From positions 131,467,251-131,531,250 of the forward strand of contig OY726557.1 of assembly GCA_963383645.1 (NCBI GenBank): DNA of 64,000 nucleotides, in the 5' to 3' direction. The notes below the pieces were generated by a model that searched no databases, was not told the origin of the DNA, and saw only the letters and a program-made list of their open reading frames with translations. Positions 10,856-21,740 of this stretch are shown here, piece after piece (the first letter of the stretch is position 1; each line of letters opens with the position of its first letter). A program made the position numbers and the translations under genes. Origin of the DNA: Muscardinus avellanarius. Taxonomy: Eukaryota > Chordata > Mammalia > Rodentia > Gliridae.

Positions 10856-11232
10856 CACCAGACTCTTAGCAATAACCTTCAGTTTCAGCATTTATTCTTC
10901 TTTGCAATCCAAAATGTCCTTGATTTTCATCTACTTTTGCTAACTTTTCTGAGTAGTTTTTCTCAATCTTTTTAGAATTGTCCTAAGCATACACAAGGGT
11001 ACCAGAAACCTATAAGCAATTAGTTTATAGTTTCAAACAGAGCTATAACCGTGTATCCTAGGACTCTCAGGCAAAAGAGATTAGCCAGTTCAAGTTAATT
11101 GTGGATAAAGTGGGCACTTCAAGAGAAGGGCTGTGAGTTAATTTTCAAAGAATCTGAAGTATGAAATAGGTTTAAAGGCAATTTAGCCTGAGAAGTAAGT
11201 TGGTGATGCAGTCTACTATTGAATCTTAAATG

Positions 11233-11233
<1 letters not shown>

Positions 11234-11260
<27 letters not shown>
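11234..11260. repeat. Poly(A) tract
   Basis: 27 consecutive A. No recognisable retroposon body lies upstream, so it may be an expanded A-run or the tail of a decayed insert. Confidence 0.8.
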
Positions 11261-11263
<3 letters not shown>

Positions 11264-12288
11264 AAATGAGATGGCCTGGGACTTGCAGCAGCCTCCCCAA
11301 GAAGTGTTTATAGAAGGGCACCTGGAAAGGGGGTGCAGATCTGCAAAGTGTCAGGGAGGAGCTGCTGCCTCGGATGCAAATAACTGGCCTCAGCACATTC
11401 CAAGGGTGAAAGTGAGGGGGGAAAAAAAGTGTGACGCTATTTCAAAAGAAGGCACAGGCCCAGCAAGCTCTCCCCTGCTGCTTAATACAGGAAATATCTC
11501 CCAAACATCTCCGCTAATCCTCCACCAATACAATGAGAAATGAGCGCCTGTGGCAGCCAAGCAGTTATTAAGCCAGGACAAAAAATATTCCCGCCCATAG
11601 CAACAGAGCCAAAGATAACAGCAGGGAATAGCCAAGCTGCAGAGACATGGCAGATACAAAACATTCAATCCTGGGACCCCCACCCCACACCCCAGCAACT
11701 GGTGTGTGAGAAAAGGAAAAGGCCTCATTTGGAACCAAGAAGCTCTGTGTTGTAAACTTCAAGACTTGGGGCACAGTCAAGCTGAATTCGATTTCACGAA
11801 CTGGAGTCGCGGGTTGTGGGAATGGCAGGCAGCGTTTGAGGCATTCTGATTTGGTGACTGGCCTGTTGATGAAGCGCACACAGGAGGCAGATGAAGCCCC
11901 GCTGCATCCCCCACTTGCAATGTGGAGACGCATGAACACTGCTTGTGTAGACTTCGCATACAGAGGGAGATTCGTTTCCCAGTAAATATTCCTCCAAAAT
12001 ACTCCTTTTCTTATTAAAGAGCTCACTCTCCCAGTCTTTTTTCAAGCTTTATGTTCATGACAGGAGGGAACCTTGCCTAGGTAGACAAAGTCTCTCCAAT
12101 GCTTTATAGCTACTGAATGCTCCTTGGATGGCAAGAGGAGCAGTTCCATTCACCATTTAATAAACATGTGGGTTCCTGCCTTGGGCTTTTGTAGGCTATA
12201 GCAGCAGCCAGTGAGGTATAGAGCCAGAGCCCAGACACAGGAAAGATGCACTCGAAAAAAATTTCTATAATCTTTTGCTACTTTAAAA

Positions 12289-12290
<2 letters not shown>
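11261..12290. promoter_or_regulatory. Repeat-poor block with transcription-factor-like motifs
   Basis: About 1 kb without any recognised transposon, in a window otherwise full of them. Motifs include a perfect octamer ATGCAAAT (11374-11381) and AGATAAC. The longest minus-strand open frame (152 codons, 11568-12026) shows no domain. The pattern suits a conserved non-coding element, but conservation cannot be seen from one sequence. Confidence 0.25.
11457..11520 (+). repeat. 64-bp inverted duplicate, arm 1
   Basis: Starts GGCCCAGCAAGCTCTCCCCT and ends CATCTCCGCTAATCC. The reverse complement recurs at 12356-12419 with a single mismatch at a CpG (CCGC here, CCAC in the partner). Confidence 0.92.

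Positions 12291-12329
<39 letters not shown>
12291..12329. repeat. (TG)n microsatellite
   Basis: About 19 TG units, 26 bases upstream of the inverted-duplicate arm 2. Confidence 0.95.
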
Positions 12330-12330
<1 letters not shown>

Positions 12331-12355
12331 GCAACAAACTTATTAGCAAGTCACA

Positions 12356-12419
12356 GGATTAGTGGAGATGTTTGGGAGATATTTCCTGTATTAAGCAGCA
12401 GGGGAGAGCTTGCTGGGCC
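12356..12419 (-). repeat. 64-bp inverted duplicate, arm 2
   Basis: GGATTAGTGGAGATGTTTGG to GAGAGCTTGCTGGGCC is the reverse complement of 11457-11520 at 63 of 64 positions. The flanks do not match, so the unit is a sharply bounded inverted copy. Confidence 0.92.
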
Positions 12420-12654
12420 ACTGAAAGAAATTTAGAGACAATATGATATGCTTATTTTTACAGAAAGGAAATTGAGGCTGAGAGTATTTGAGATGAGCCT
12501 GGCCTGTTCTGCCTTTTGTCAGTATACCCTTCTCTTATATTATCCTTCCTATACTCCACCCTGATCTGAAAACCCACATACCAGACTGTATTTTAGTATT
12601 TTTTAAAAAAATAGAATAAAATAAATTTCTTATCTTGGCAAATGGTCCCAGATT

Positions 12655-12772
12655 ATTCTATTTTTTATTGGTGTATTGTAATCATACATCGTTATGAAAT
12701 TTGGAGTGACAGAGGCATACATGCACACAACAGTTGGTTTCCTTAATTCATTCTTGCAAGGTTTACATGTAT
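12655..12772 (-). mobile_element. L1-like 3' tail fragment (minus)
   Basis: TTTTTTATTGGTGTATTGTA then ATCATACATC is the reverse of the tail CAAT(A/G)CACCAATAAAA found at the 3' end of the composite elements here. The downstream text (CATACATGCACACAACAG) differs from the composite and looks like a squirrel L1 3' end. It was then extended by AC/AT repeats. Confidence 0.5.
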
Positions 12773-12829
12773 ACACACACACACACACGCACACACACAC
12801 ATGCACACATATACATGCACATGCATAAA

Positions 12830-12868
<39 letters not shown>
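12773..12868. repeat. Compound (AC)n-(AT)n microsatellite
   Basis: AC units with GC/TGC interruptions, then about 18 AT units. Confidence 0.92.
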
Positions 12869-12872
<4 letters not shown>

Positions 12873-12896
12873 ATTACATATCCATGTAATTTTTTC

Positions 12897-13078
12897 TGTG
12901 GTACTGGGGATTGAACCCAGGGGCATTCTACCTCTGAGTGACATCCTCAGTCCAATTTTTTTTTTTAAATTTGAAACAGGGTCTCACTAAGTTACCATGC
13001 ACTGGCCTGGTACCTATGATGTTCCTATCAGCCTCCCAAATACTGGGATTACAGGCATGGGCCACTGCACTTAGCTGA
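12897..13078 (-). mobile_element. B1-dID-type dimeric SINE (minus)
   Basis: GGTACTGGGGATTGAACCCA, GGGCATTCTACCTCTGAGTG (reversed ID tail), T-rich linker, then AATACTGGGATTACAGGCAT (reversed head). Confidence 0.88.
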
Positions 13079-15180
13079 GTTTAATTTTAATTAAAAAAAT
13101 TAAGCCGCCATAATTCTAATGTCTCATGGCCACACTAATGCCAAATCTACCCACTCCTGCCCCTCACCTCACAGTGCTCACCTCCCATTACCCTTCTTAT
13201 CCTCCTCTCAGAGAGGAATTGTCCACATGATAACAAGACCATAGATTGATTAGTATAAGGTAATATCAATCAGCTGCTATGTCATAAATGACTTCCCCCA
13301 AACAACTTGACTCTATCCCCTAATCTTCAAATGGAGACTGAACTGATCTACTTTGGTACCATGTATAGGTCTTCTCTGTATACAATGAAAGATGTAGCCT
13401 CTCAGCCATTATGCATCCTCCTTGGACCCCAGTTTGCTTATCCGTAAAACAGGAGTCAAATAGTACTGTCTTCAAGGATAATGAAGGATAAATGAAGATT
13501 TAATGAGATGACTCATTAAAGAATTTTAAAAGTAAACATACTGGCTATCATTTATTTGGCTGTTGAGCTAAAAAAAAAAAAAAAGTAACAGTTGGGCATA
13601 CTAAATTTCTGCAAATGGCTCTTGCTCTTTTCTTGTCTTTAAGTACCTTGGCTTATCTCCAGATTTCAAAGTGTTAGGAACAATTTTACAAACTTTTCAT
13701 CACTAGCTTTTCCTTAAACTTCAATGTCAGTTTCATGTGCACAGGAAAAAATAGGGCAAGTATGTTGAGACTATTTCTTTCCCTTACCTTAGTAGTGCAT
13801 AGAGAAATAGCTTGATCCTTAGGTCCAAGCTTAGACAAGGTCTCCATTAATATTTTCTAAAGGAAAGTATGCACACATACACACATACACAGAAGTAATT
13901 AAGCAAAATCAGCTCAAGTTTCTTAGATTATAGTCACCCTGATTGGTTGCTACAGCTTAGAAAGTACCCCATCCTTACCTTTTGTCCTTGATATGACCTG
14001 GGCAAATAAAAGTCAGAGCTTATAATCCACAGCAGGTTTGAGATGGGCCAGCTGCCGAGTAGGATAAGTAAGCATTGATCCTACTGGGCACCTTCTCCAC
14101 AGACCTTTCTCCAGCCGAGGGCTGTGGTCCATGTTCTCTGGTCCCAGTCAGCCAAGACTACATTCCTCTGGTCCTTCAGGTAGGGGGATATATTGTGTCT
14201 TTGTCTGGGCTTTGAGGGACCCTCTTCCTCTGTCTTTCTCCTGCAATTTTCCATAGTTCCAGATTCTACCTCTGTTTTGTTCCATTCTTCTCTGCCTGGT
14301 TTATTTCTGTGCAGGTTTTGTTTGGCTAAAGCATGCACATCAGCCAGAAATTAATGCTGGCTCCACTCTTCTCTAAAGGGCCTACTCTTCATCCATCATC
14401 CAACCTGGCAGTTGGGTCTGGCCTCTATGACAGCCACATCTTTCTCTAGGGTCTGTCTGCCTTACATCACCTTCTTTCAAACAGTGAGCTTCCTTTAGGA
14501 CCATCCTTTGGGTTCTTGTTCCTGTGGCCTAATTTGTTGGGAGCTAATTTGCTGAGAGTTGATTTGCTGAACAGAAATGGTTGACAGCTCCTTTGCTGAA
14601 TCACTGATCAAGTCTCTCTTGCTTCAGTTTTCTAACACTACCTCCTTCCTCAAATTCCATTTATTTACTCATTTCTCTGAAGGCTATAAAAATCTTCTGG
14701 AATTTTGACATCAGTTTTACAGAATCAAACATATTGTGTATATACTATTTTCCATGCATACTAGATGGAGAAAGATACCATTTCCAACTAAAGAGTCACA
14801 TTCCTGTGTCTTAGTGAAATGAGTGGTTAAACAAAGAGGTGATTTATTTGCTTCGTCTATGATTTCTGAGGTAATGGATAGGAAATGTTATTGTTTTAGG
14901 CGATCTCAATCAATTTTTTGCTTCTGGCTATAGCCAGTTTGCTGAAGGAGCAGTAGTCAAAGTTCCCAATATTTTTCATGTCATGGTATACATAGAAAGT
15001 CATAATTGTTTTAAGGTCAAAGATACATATGCAGGTATGTTAACCCCAGGGCTCTGCCTTCTCCAGACCCCACAATTCACTCTGAGAGTTGAAACGATTA
15101 CTGTTTAGGCATATCCTCAACAGGCTCTCTTCAGGCCCATGGGTAGGGAAGCATTGTCTGAGGTTCCCAGAGGAAGCAAC
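13079..15180. other. Unique sequence, no gene seen
   Basis: No transposon recognised except a short A run (13570-13584) and three ~15-base tandem units of the type CTAATTTGCTGAGAG at 14530-14574. Open frames below 86 codons show no known domains. Confidence 0.4.
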
Positions 15181-15194
15181 CTAATTTTATATTT

Positions 15195-15545
15195 TTTAAT
15201 AAATTTTTATTGGTGCATTGTAGTCATACATCTTAATGGGATAAAAAAAAAAAAAAACTTGTGGAGATATACATGCACACATCACCCAGTCAGCCCTTAC
15301 CCAATCCTTAGCCCCTTCTCTCCCCCTCCCTCCTACCCATGCTTGGCTTCCTGATTGACTTTGGCGCAGCCATAAGGGAGAACAACATTATGGCATTTAC
15401 AGTGAAGTGTCACAAAAATAAGAAATCAGATGCTTTTCCTAATGTGCAAAAACTGGGGAGAGGTAACTCTAGATGAAGAAGGGAACCTATAGAGGAGCAA
15501 TTAAGGTGACCTATCTGAGAGGATGGGAGGGGGAAGAGGGCAACT
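15195..15545 (-). mobile_element. Composite SVA-like retroelement, copy 4 (twin-primed, inverted)
   Basis: Two blocks of the composite's 3' region sit head to head. Bases 15195-~15355 match its L1-like 3' tail on the minus strand (TTTATTGGTGCATTGTAGTC; reversed GGGAGGGGGAG block). Bases ~15360-15545 match its 3' domain on the plus strand (AATCAGATGCTTTTCCTAAT; GGAGCAATTAAGGTGACC). A 14-bp duplication CTAATTTTATATTT (15181-15194 and 15546-15559) bounds the pair. This is the classic 5'-inversion product of L1 twin priming. More diverged than the other copies, so older. Confidence 0.8.
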
Positions 15546-15559
15546 CTAATTTTATATTT

Positions 15560-17189
15560 ATATTACTGACCATCAAACCTTCATTAGCCAATCTCCCTTC
15601 CCCAAGTCTGCAATATTTCTCAGAAGTACCATTTGCTTTCCAAGATACTTTCAGGTATACCCTCATTTTCCATCTAATTGAAATCAAAGTGCAAACTTCC
15701 AGCCACTCCAGAGCTTCTCCCAATCCCAACATGGCTCAGCAGAGTAGGGGGATGGACTGTCTTTCTCTCCTGGCCTACTTTTCCCTGTCCTCTTACCCCT
15801 GCCACTGCTGGCTCCCCGAGATAAGGTTAAGATAGTGTGTAGGGCTTATTTGGTTATTGCTGTTGATATTTCGTGCTTCTGTATAGCAGACATTCCAATG
15901 CCAGCTCTTCTTCTCCTGGGGCAGCAGTACAACTCATCCGGCCTTTTGCATTGAAATCAAGCCTACTTACCTTGTGTGCACACCCCTCAGCCACATAGAG
16001 CATTTGGTCATGTGGCTTTACCATTCCTATCTTTTGCCACTCCCTCCCAGATGGCCCAGTGTCTCTTGGATCTGGGGACAGAGGATGAACTCTTCCAAGA
16101 TTACTCTAGGCCCCTGAGTAGTGCTGGAGCTGTATGTTTCCCATTCTCAGAACCTCTCAGCTGACTCAGAGCCAATCTCAGAATGAAAAGGAGAAATTGG
16201 GAATACATGAAGGCTGGTTGCTCACAAGACTCGGAATTAGTAGTTTTCTTTATGTTTTAAGGATTAAAAAGCATTTATTTATTTATTTATTTATTTATTT
16301 ACTATCAGCAGTACTGAGTGGCAGCCCACAATTAATACTGACTGTAGTCTGTCACTGATGAAACTATATTACTGCTTCTGATGTCACTTCTCACGTCTGT
16401 TTGAAATCCAGTGCATCTCTTCATGTTGCTTCAGCACGACTATGGTGCAGCTACTATCTCCTCACATAAAGCCTTCCTAGAATCCAGCCTGGGCTTTTCA
16501 CTATTATTTATGCCCTGGATGCTGCAGCCTGTCTTATAACACATCATCAGAGTCCCTCAAGACTCTCAAATGATTACATTTCAAATTAGAGAATTTTAAT
16601 GCCTTCCAGGAAAATGTAGATGGCTTTCTTAGACATACTCAGTAAATCCCATGCAATATATTGAATGATCTGCATAAAGATGTTTGGGTAGTACATTTCC
16701 TCAAAGGGCAGGCTGCCACATTCCTTACCTGTGAGAAAAGCTTTCAAGGTGGCATGGAGAGGCAATGCCCAGCCTTCTGTCTCCTGATGCCAAGTTTTCT
16801 CCCATTGGTACTCTGCTCACAGCTGCTGAGAGCATGTGGAATGGGCTCCCACTGTCACCAAGACAGAACTAGTGCCAATATCCAGCACATGAGAGAAATG
16901 ATACTTTCATTCTCTCTCTGGAAATCCTTCCATGGGACCATTTTGAAGATGTTAAAGAACTAACAGCCTAGTATATAAAGGGGTAGGAAAAAATCTAAAA
17001 CAACTAAAATAAAATAAAACAACACCCTCTCCCCAATTTATAGAAGGAAAACGAATCCGACCTTGTCACCAAAATTGGGAGCAAATTTCCTCCCTAAACT
17101 TTGTGCTGTGAGTGATGTCAGAGTGGAATGTTCTACTAGAGGCCATTAAAAGCATTTAGAATGTCGTCAAAATGGAATCATTTAGTACG
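15560..17189. other. Mostly unique sequence
   Basis: Contains a (TTTA)n run at 16273-16302. Otherwise no transposon or gene is recognised; open frames up to 120 codons (15473-15835) overlap the composite copy 4 and are chance. Confidence 0.4.
16273..16302. repeat. (ATTT)n tetranucleotide repeat
   Basis: Seven TTTA-type units. Confidence 0.92.
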
Positions 17190-17790
17190 TCACCTCTTTC
17201 AGTCACCATAATCTATTCAAGATTTATTTAAATTGCTGTGTATTAAGGTAGTTTGTTACTTCTTATTTCTGGGTAATATTACATGGTGTGTATATTTGCT
17301 TTCCCACTCACATATTGAAAGATGTTAGGGTTAACTGCAGTTTTTGACAATTCTGAATAGAGCTACTATAAAACTTATTTTACAGGTTTTATGTTCCACA
17401 GCTTTCCTTTTCTCTAGGAAAATATTTCTCAATCTTAGTAGCACTGATACTTTGGACTGGAGAGTTCTCTGCCAGGAGCGGCATTATCATATGCATGAGT
17501 CTCTACCCACATCTCTGGTCTCTACCTACTATATAATGGTATAAGATTCCCACATTTCTGACAAAGAAAAATGTCCAGATATAGTCATGGGGGACAAGAT
17601 GACTTCCAGCAGAGAGCTACCATCTATGAAAATACCCAGGAGTAGAACTTCTGAGTCAAATGCTAAGAATATGTTTAATTTTATAGGAAATTACCAAACT
17701 ATCTTCTGAGTGTCTGCACCATTTTGCATTCCCATCAGCAATGAGTCTCCCAGTTGGTATACATCCTCTCTAACACTTGATATTTCTACA
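17190..17790 (-). mobile_element. Old L1 ORF2 fragment (minus), split by MER5A
   Basis: TTATTTCTGGGTAATATTAC, AACTGCAGTTTTTGACAATT, CTGAATAGAGCTACTATAAA, then after an insertion AATACCCAGGAGTAGAACTT and GTCTGCACCATTTTGCATTC, CCCATCAGCAATGAG: reversed L1 ORF2 text of old L1M type. Confidence 0.75.
17422..17628 (+). mobile_element. MER5A-type hAT relic (plus)
   Basis: TTCTCAATCTTAGTAGCACT, GATACTTTGGACTGGAGAGT, CTCTGGTCTCTACCTACTAT and ACAAAGAAAAATGTCCAGAT keep the MER5A order. Nested inside the old L1, so younger than that L1 copy. Confidence 0.7.
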
Positions 17791-19323
17791 GAGCAACTTC
17801 CTCTCAGCCCTTGGCATGGAAGAGGAGGAAGAGGTTCACTACTTCTTGGCTACCATGGCCTTTATGCTATAATCTAGAACTTGATTGAGTTCTAACCCCC
17901 AACCTCCTCACACACAAATACATTAGACCACCCTTAAGGGAGTCACCAATCCCCAGAAAGGATCACCAATCCCTTGTAGGCAGAAAGGATCAGGAAGTGT
18001 GGATCAGTTGCTTATCAGATTGCCTGGGCAACATGAATACCTGGCATAAGTTCTTTAGAGCCAAGAGGAAATGCCACATGTCCTTGGGTCTCCCAGAGCC
18101 TCCTAGTGGAAAAGATTGGTTATTAGACCAGGGCCTAGGAGTCTGGGTGGCAATGACATATGCTTGATTTTGTTTGAATAGTTGTTTCATCAGTTCTTTT
18201 GTGAACTGACTGCTTGAGGTACCCAAAATGGAAGTGAGGCTCTCCTAGACATTAATGTCTCTTTTACCATGACCTTGTAAGGTAATGCTGCCAATAATAT
18301 TGGCCAGAACAAAAGGCAACTTGGAACTATTTGCCTTCTCATGTGAGCATCTGACCCGTCAGGCTCCAGGGCCTCACTGTATGGAGTCTTGTCCATGGAA
18401 CACTCTTCATTTAGGAGGATGAGCTTAGGGAATATGGGTCCAGAAGGCTCAGTATAAGGATCATGAGGATCCTCCTTGTTCCAAAAGGGCTTTGAAGGCT
18501 ACTTTTCTCTCATTCAGCTTGGATTTTTCACTTTTGACTATTCCAGGTGCAAAAGGAGGCAAGGGCAGAACCAGAGGCTGGGGCCATTAAAGCACCTTCA
18601 TGTTGTAAGGGCTCAGACCCTGGCCCATATTAGATATCTGTCAGTGTGACATTATCTATCATTTAGTTGATTAAAGTATTTTATCTTATTTATGTCTACT
18701 TATTCAATTTCATCTTCATAATATAGGTATTTTCTCAGTTTCCCCTCATCTGGACATGCCACCGTTGTTGTCTAGCTGCCTTAACCAGTCTGTTTTCTAG
18801 GATCTCCAGGAGTGTCTATTTGCTTTGCATCTAAAGCTTCTGACTTCATAGAGGCATATTAATTAACTCTGGGACTTCACCAAGGGCTATTAAATTCCCT
18901 GAATGGTCTGAGTCCATAGCCTCAGAAGGAAGTGTTTGTTAGTTCTGAAGAAGAAGGCTTCATTGTGCATGGTTCTGTACATGATTTTTACTTTAAAGGG
19001 GCTAAACTTGGCAGTTGGAAATGACAGCACCTTCTTCTTAATTTTTAGGCCTGGACTAATGGCTAAATTGAGAGAATGTAGAAATCCCAAGACCCCCTCT
19101 ATAGGTTGTACTAAAATGACTAAATGTGTTCTCTTTGATGGTGTTGGATGCCCAGTTAAGTGGTTTGTATTCCTTCTGTGCAGAAAGAAGCAGTATATCT
19201 TAGAGTAATTGCAGAGAATTGACACTTGGAGGATAGGGTTTAGGATTATACTTGTCAGAAATTACCACTGTCCTGGAATTTCTTTCTCAGACAACAAAGA
19301 TGGTAGTTCCAGTTCTAGTGCAG

Positions 19324-19326
<3 letters not shown>
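17791..19326. other. Unique sequence, no gene seen
   Basis: Open frames of 68-111 codons occur on both strands (for example 18890-19225 minus) but none shows a known domain. No transposon recognised. Confidence 0.4.

Positions 19327-19380
<54 letters not shown>
19327..19380. repeat. (AT)n microsatellite
   Basis: 27 uninterrupted AT units; self-complementary, so able to extrude a cruciform. Confidence 0.95.
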
Positions 19381-19382
<2 letters not shown>

Positions 19383-19785
19383 CTCTCTTGATATAACTGG
19401 GTGCTATAGTTCAAAGACTCGGGCTTCTTATTTTTCTCTAGGACCTTTTCATTCATGATTTCAGTCTTCACTTTAATAAGTGTTTAATAAGGTTGAGAGA
19501 TATGACTTCTCCCCTCTTCTTGACATTTCTCATCTTTCTCATTTGGCTGAAACTCAGATGGCAGACAACAGCCATCTAGTCACTATTAGCAACTCTAAAG
19601 AACTCTACAATTTTTGGAGCCTTTTCTTCTCAATTTCTTCAGTTTCACTAGTTTGGCTTTGTTACTCTGCTTGAAATGGTCCACAGAAAACAGAATGTGC
19701 TAAAGGATTGGTAGAATTTTCTGCAAATGGGAAAGTTCAAGAACATTGGATGCCTTATCTATGTCTATTTAAAATTCTTACATTT
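19381..19785. other. Unique sequence, no gene seen
   Basis: No feature recognised. Confidence 0.4.
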
Positions 19786-19786
19786 G

Positions 19787-19966
19787 GCTGGGCGTGGTGG
19801 CACACGGTTGTAATCCCCACACTTGTGAGGCGGAGACAGGATTGTGCAGGTTCGAAGCCAGCTGCACTGGCTTGAGACCCTGTTTCTAAAGAAAAAAGTA
19901 TAAAATAAGTCTAGGAGTATAGCCTGGAGGTAGAAGGGTTTCCAGTAATCCCAGTACCACCAAAAA

Positions 19967-20001
<35 letters not shown>

Positions 20002-20003
20002 AT
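19787..20003 (+). mobile_element. B1-dID dimeric SINE with (AAAT)n tail (plus)
   Basis: Head GGCTGGGCGTGGTGGCACAC, box B GGTTCGAAGCC; tail GGAGTATAGCCTGGAGGTAG, CCCAGTACCACC; (AAAT)9-10. Flanked by a 13-bp duplication ATTCTTACATTTG (19774-19786; 20004-20016 with one C/T change). Confidence 0.93.
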
Positions 20004-20126
20004 ATTCTTATATTTGAAGTAATTATTGGCATGTAAGAACTTATTGGCATTTTGTTGTTTTCTGCCTGAGTAGTTACTTTTTTCCTCTTTTGCCATCTTT
20101 CTTTGTTAGTTGATGATTTTTGTAAT

Positions 20127-20155
20127 ATGTATGTACGTATGTATGTATGTATGTA
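20127..20155. repeat. (GTAT)n tetranucleotide repeat
   Basis: About seven ATGT units with one C substitution. Confidence 0.88.
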
Positions 20156-20160
20156 TTTAT

Positions 20161-20362
20161 TGTGCTACTGGGGATTGAACCCAGGGGTGTTCTACCTCAG
20201 AGCTATAACCCCAGTCCAATTTTATTTTATATCTGGAAATAGGGTTTTGCTAAGTTGCTGATAGCCTTGCTAAATTGTTGGGACTGGCTTTGAACTTGTC
20301 ATCCTACTTTCTCAGCCTCCCTAGTACTGGGACTACAGAAATTTGCTACCACACCTAGCTCT
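20161..20362 (-). mobile_element. B1-dID dimeric SINE (minus)
   Basis: TGCTACTGGGGATTGAACCC, CCTCAGAGCTATAACCCCAG, then AGTACTGGGACTACAGAAAT in the reversed head. Confidence 0.9.
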
Positions 20363-20700
20363 TTTTTTTTATCTTTTGTGTATTTATTATTGGTGCTTTA
20401 TGAGAACTGCATGAAATATTTATTATAACTACCTATTTTAAGTTAACAATTTTTCAACTGCCTACAAAAATTTACACTCTTATTTCCATTTGCAAACACT
20501 TTGTATTCCTTCAGAGTTTGCTTCTTTTTATATTATGTACCCATAAACAATATTTTAACTTTTATATCAGGGTTAGAAGTAACCTACTGATCAGGGTTAG
20601 GCACCACCATTCCAGTATTGTATTCACCTGTGAAAATCCCTTTATCAGTAAAATTTATGCTTTCATTAGTTTTTGTGTTACAGTTTTAAAAAAAATTTTG
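20363..20700. other. AT-rich unique sequence
   Basis: No gene or repeat recognised. A fragment TTATTATTGGTGCTTTATGA (20384-20403) faintly recalls the L1-like tail but is too short to call. Confidence 0.35.
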
Positions 20701-20890
20701 GGCTGGGCGTGGTGGCGCACGTTTGTAATCCCCGCGCTTGGGAGGCAGAGACAGGAGGATCGCGCAGGTTCGAAGCCAGCCGCACGCGCTGGCTTAGGAG
20801 ACCCTGTTTCCAAATAAAAATGTAAAAATGGGTCTGGGAGTGTAGCCCGGAGGTAGAAGGGCTTCCAGGAACCCCAGTACCACCAAAAAA
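20701..20890 (+). mobile_element. B1-dID dimeric SINE, well preserved (plus)
   Basis: GGCTGGGCGTGGTGGCGCAC, GTTTGTAATCCCCGCGCTTG, GGTTCGAAGCCAGCCGC; tail GTCTGGGAGTGTAGCCCGGA, AGGAACCCCAGTACCACC. Many intact CpGs suggest a young copy. Confidence 0.95.
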
Positions 20891-21038
20891 ATTTTTTTTT
20901 TGTATACATTTGAAAAAATGTCTTTTTAAAATATATATATTTAAGTCAGGTCTAGTGGTGACAGACTTTCCCAGTTTTTGTTTGTCTGGGAAGTACTTTA
21001 TTAATTCTTCACTTAATTTTTTTTCCCCTCTGAAATCC

Positions 21039-21242
21039 AGGCATGGTGGCACATGCTTATAATCCCAGTACTTGGGAGACTGAAATAAGAAGATTGTAGG
21101 TTCAAGGACAGCCTCAGTAGTATGTGAGACTTTCAGCAACCAAGCAAGACCCTGTTTCAAAACAATAAAAAAAAAAAAAACAATAAAAAAGGACCTGGGG
21201 GTAAGTCTCAGAGGTAAAATGCCCCTGAGGTCAATCCCCTAT

Positions 21243-21289
<47 letters not shown>
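21039..21289 (+). mobile_element. B1-dID dimeric SINE ending in (AC)n (plus)
   Basis: GGCATGGTGGCACATGCTTA, GGTTCAAGGACAGCCTCAGT, A-rich linker, GGGGGTAAGTCTCAGAGGTA, GGTCAATCCCC, then a 44-base AC run (21246-21289) in place of the usual A-rich tail. Confidence 0.88.
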
Positions 21290-21291
<2 letters not shown>

Positions 21292-21321
21292 CTAATATAT
21301 TTTTTGTTTTTCTCTCTTTTA

Positions 21322-21394
21322 GTGCTGAGGATCAAATCCAGGCCTTTGCACATGCTAAGTATATGCTCTATCTTTGAGATATTCCTTTAGCCTG
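21322..21394 (-). mobile_element. ID-type SINE monomer (minus)
   Basis: GTGCTGAGGATCAAATCCAG, GCCTTTGCACATGCTAAGTA and TATGCTCTATCTTTGAGATA match a reversed tRNA-Ala-derived ID element, with the GCAAG anticodon-arm region that the dimer's tail lacks. Confidence 0.7.
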
Positions 21395-21600
21395 GTATAA
21401 TATTCTTGGTTGGCAGTTATTTTCTTTAAGTACTTTGAATACATTATCCTACATTTTGTGGTCAAGGTTTCTGCTGAGAAATTCAACAGTAGTATTATGG
21501 AACTTCCCTTACATGTGTGTGGTGAGGCTTATTTTCTCTTACTGCTTTCAAAATTCTATCTTTGATTTTGATCATTTGATTATAATATTTTTTCAGCCTT

Positions 21601-21740
21601 TTTTTTTTTTTAAATTGGAATCAGTCTTCCTAAATTGCAGAGAGTCTTGCTAAGTTGCTGAGGCTGGCTTCAAACCTGCGATCTTCCTGTCTTGGCCTCC
21701 CAAGTACTGGAATTACAGTTGTGTCCCACCACACCTAGCA
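21601..21740 (-). mobile_element. B1-dID head fragment (minus)
   Basis: TTGCTAAGTTGCTGAGGCTG, GGCCTCCCAAGTACTGGAAT and CCCACCACACCTAGC are a reversed head; the ID tail is missing. Confidence 0.82.

Noticed and set aside
11568..12026. 152-codon minus-strand open frame, the longest in unique sequence
   Set aside because: No domain, no recognisable family, and overlapped by other open frames in other phases. Within chance for 64 kb in six frames, though it would deserve a conservation check.
20701..20890. tRNA-like segments with A and B boxes
   Set aside because: They belong to SINE tails and heads, not to functional tRNA genes; no full cloverleaf is present.
20678..21160. 160-codon minus-strand open frame
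   Set aside because: It reads through two SINEs (GSPSTSGLHSQ-type SINE-encoded text) and is not a gene.
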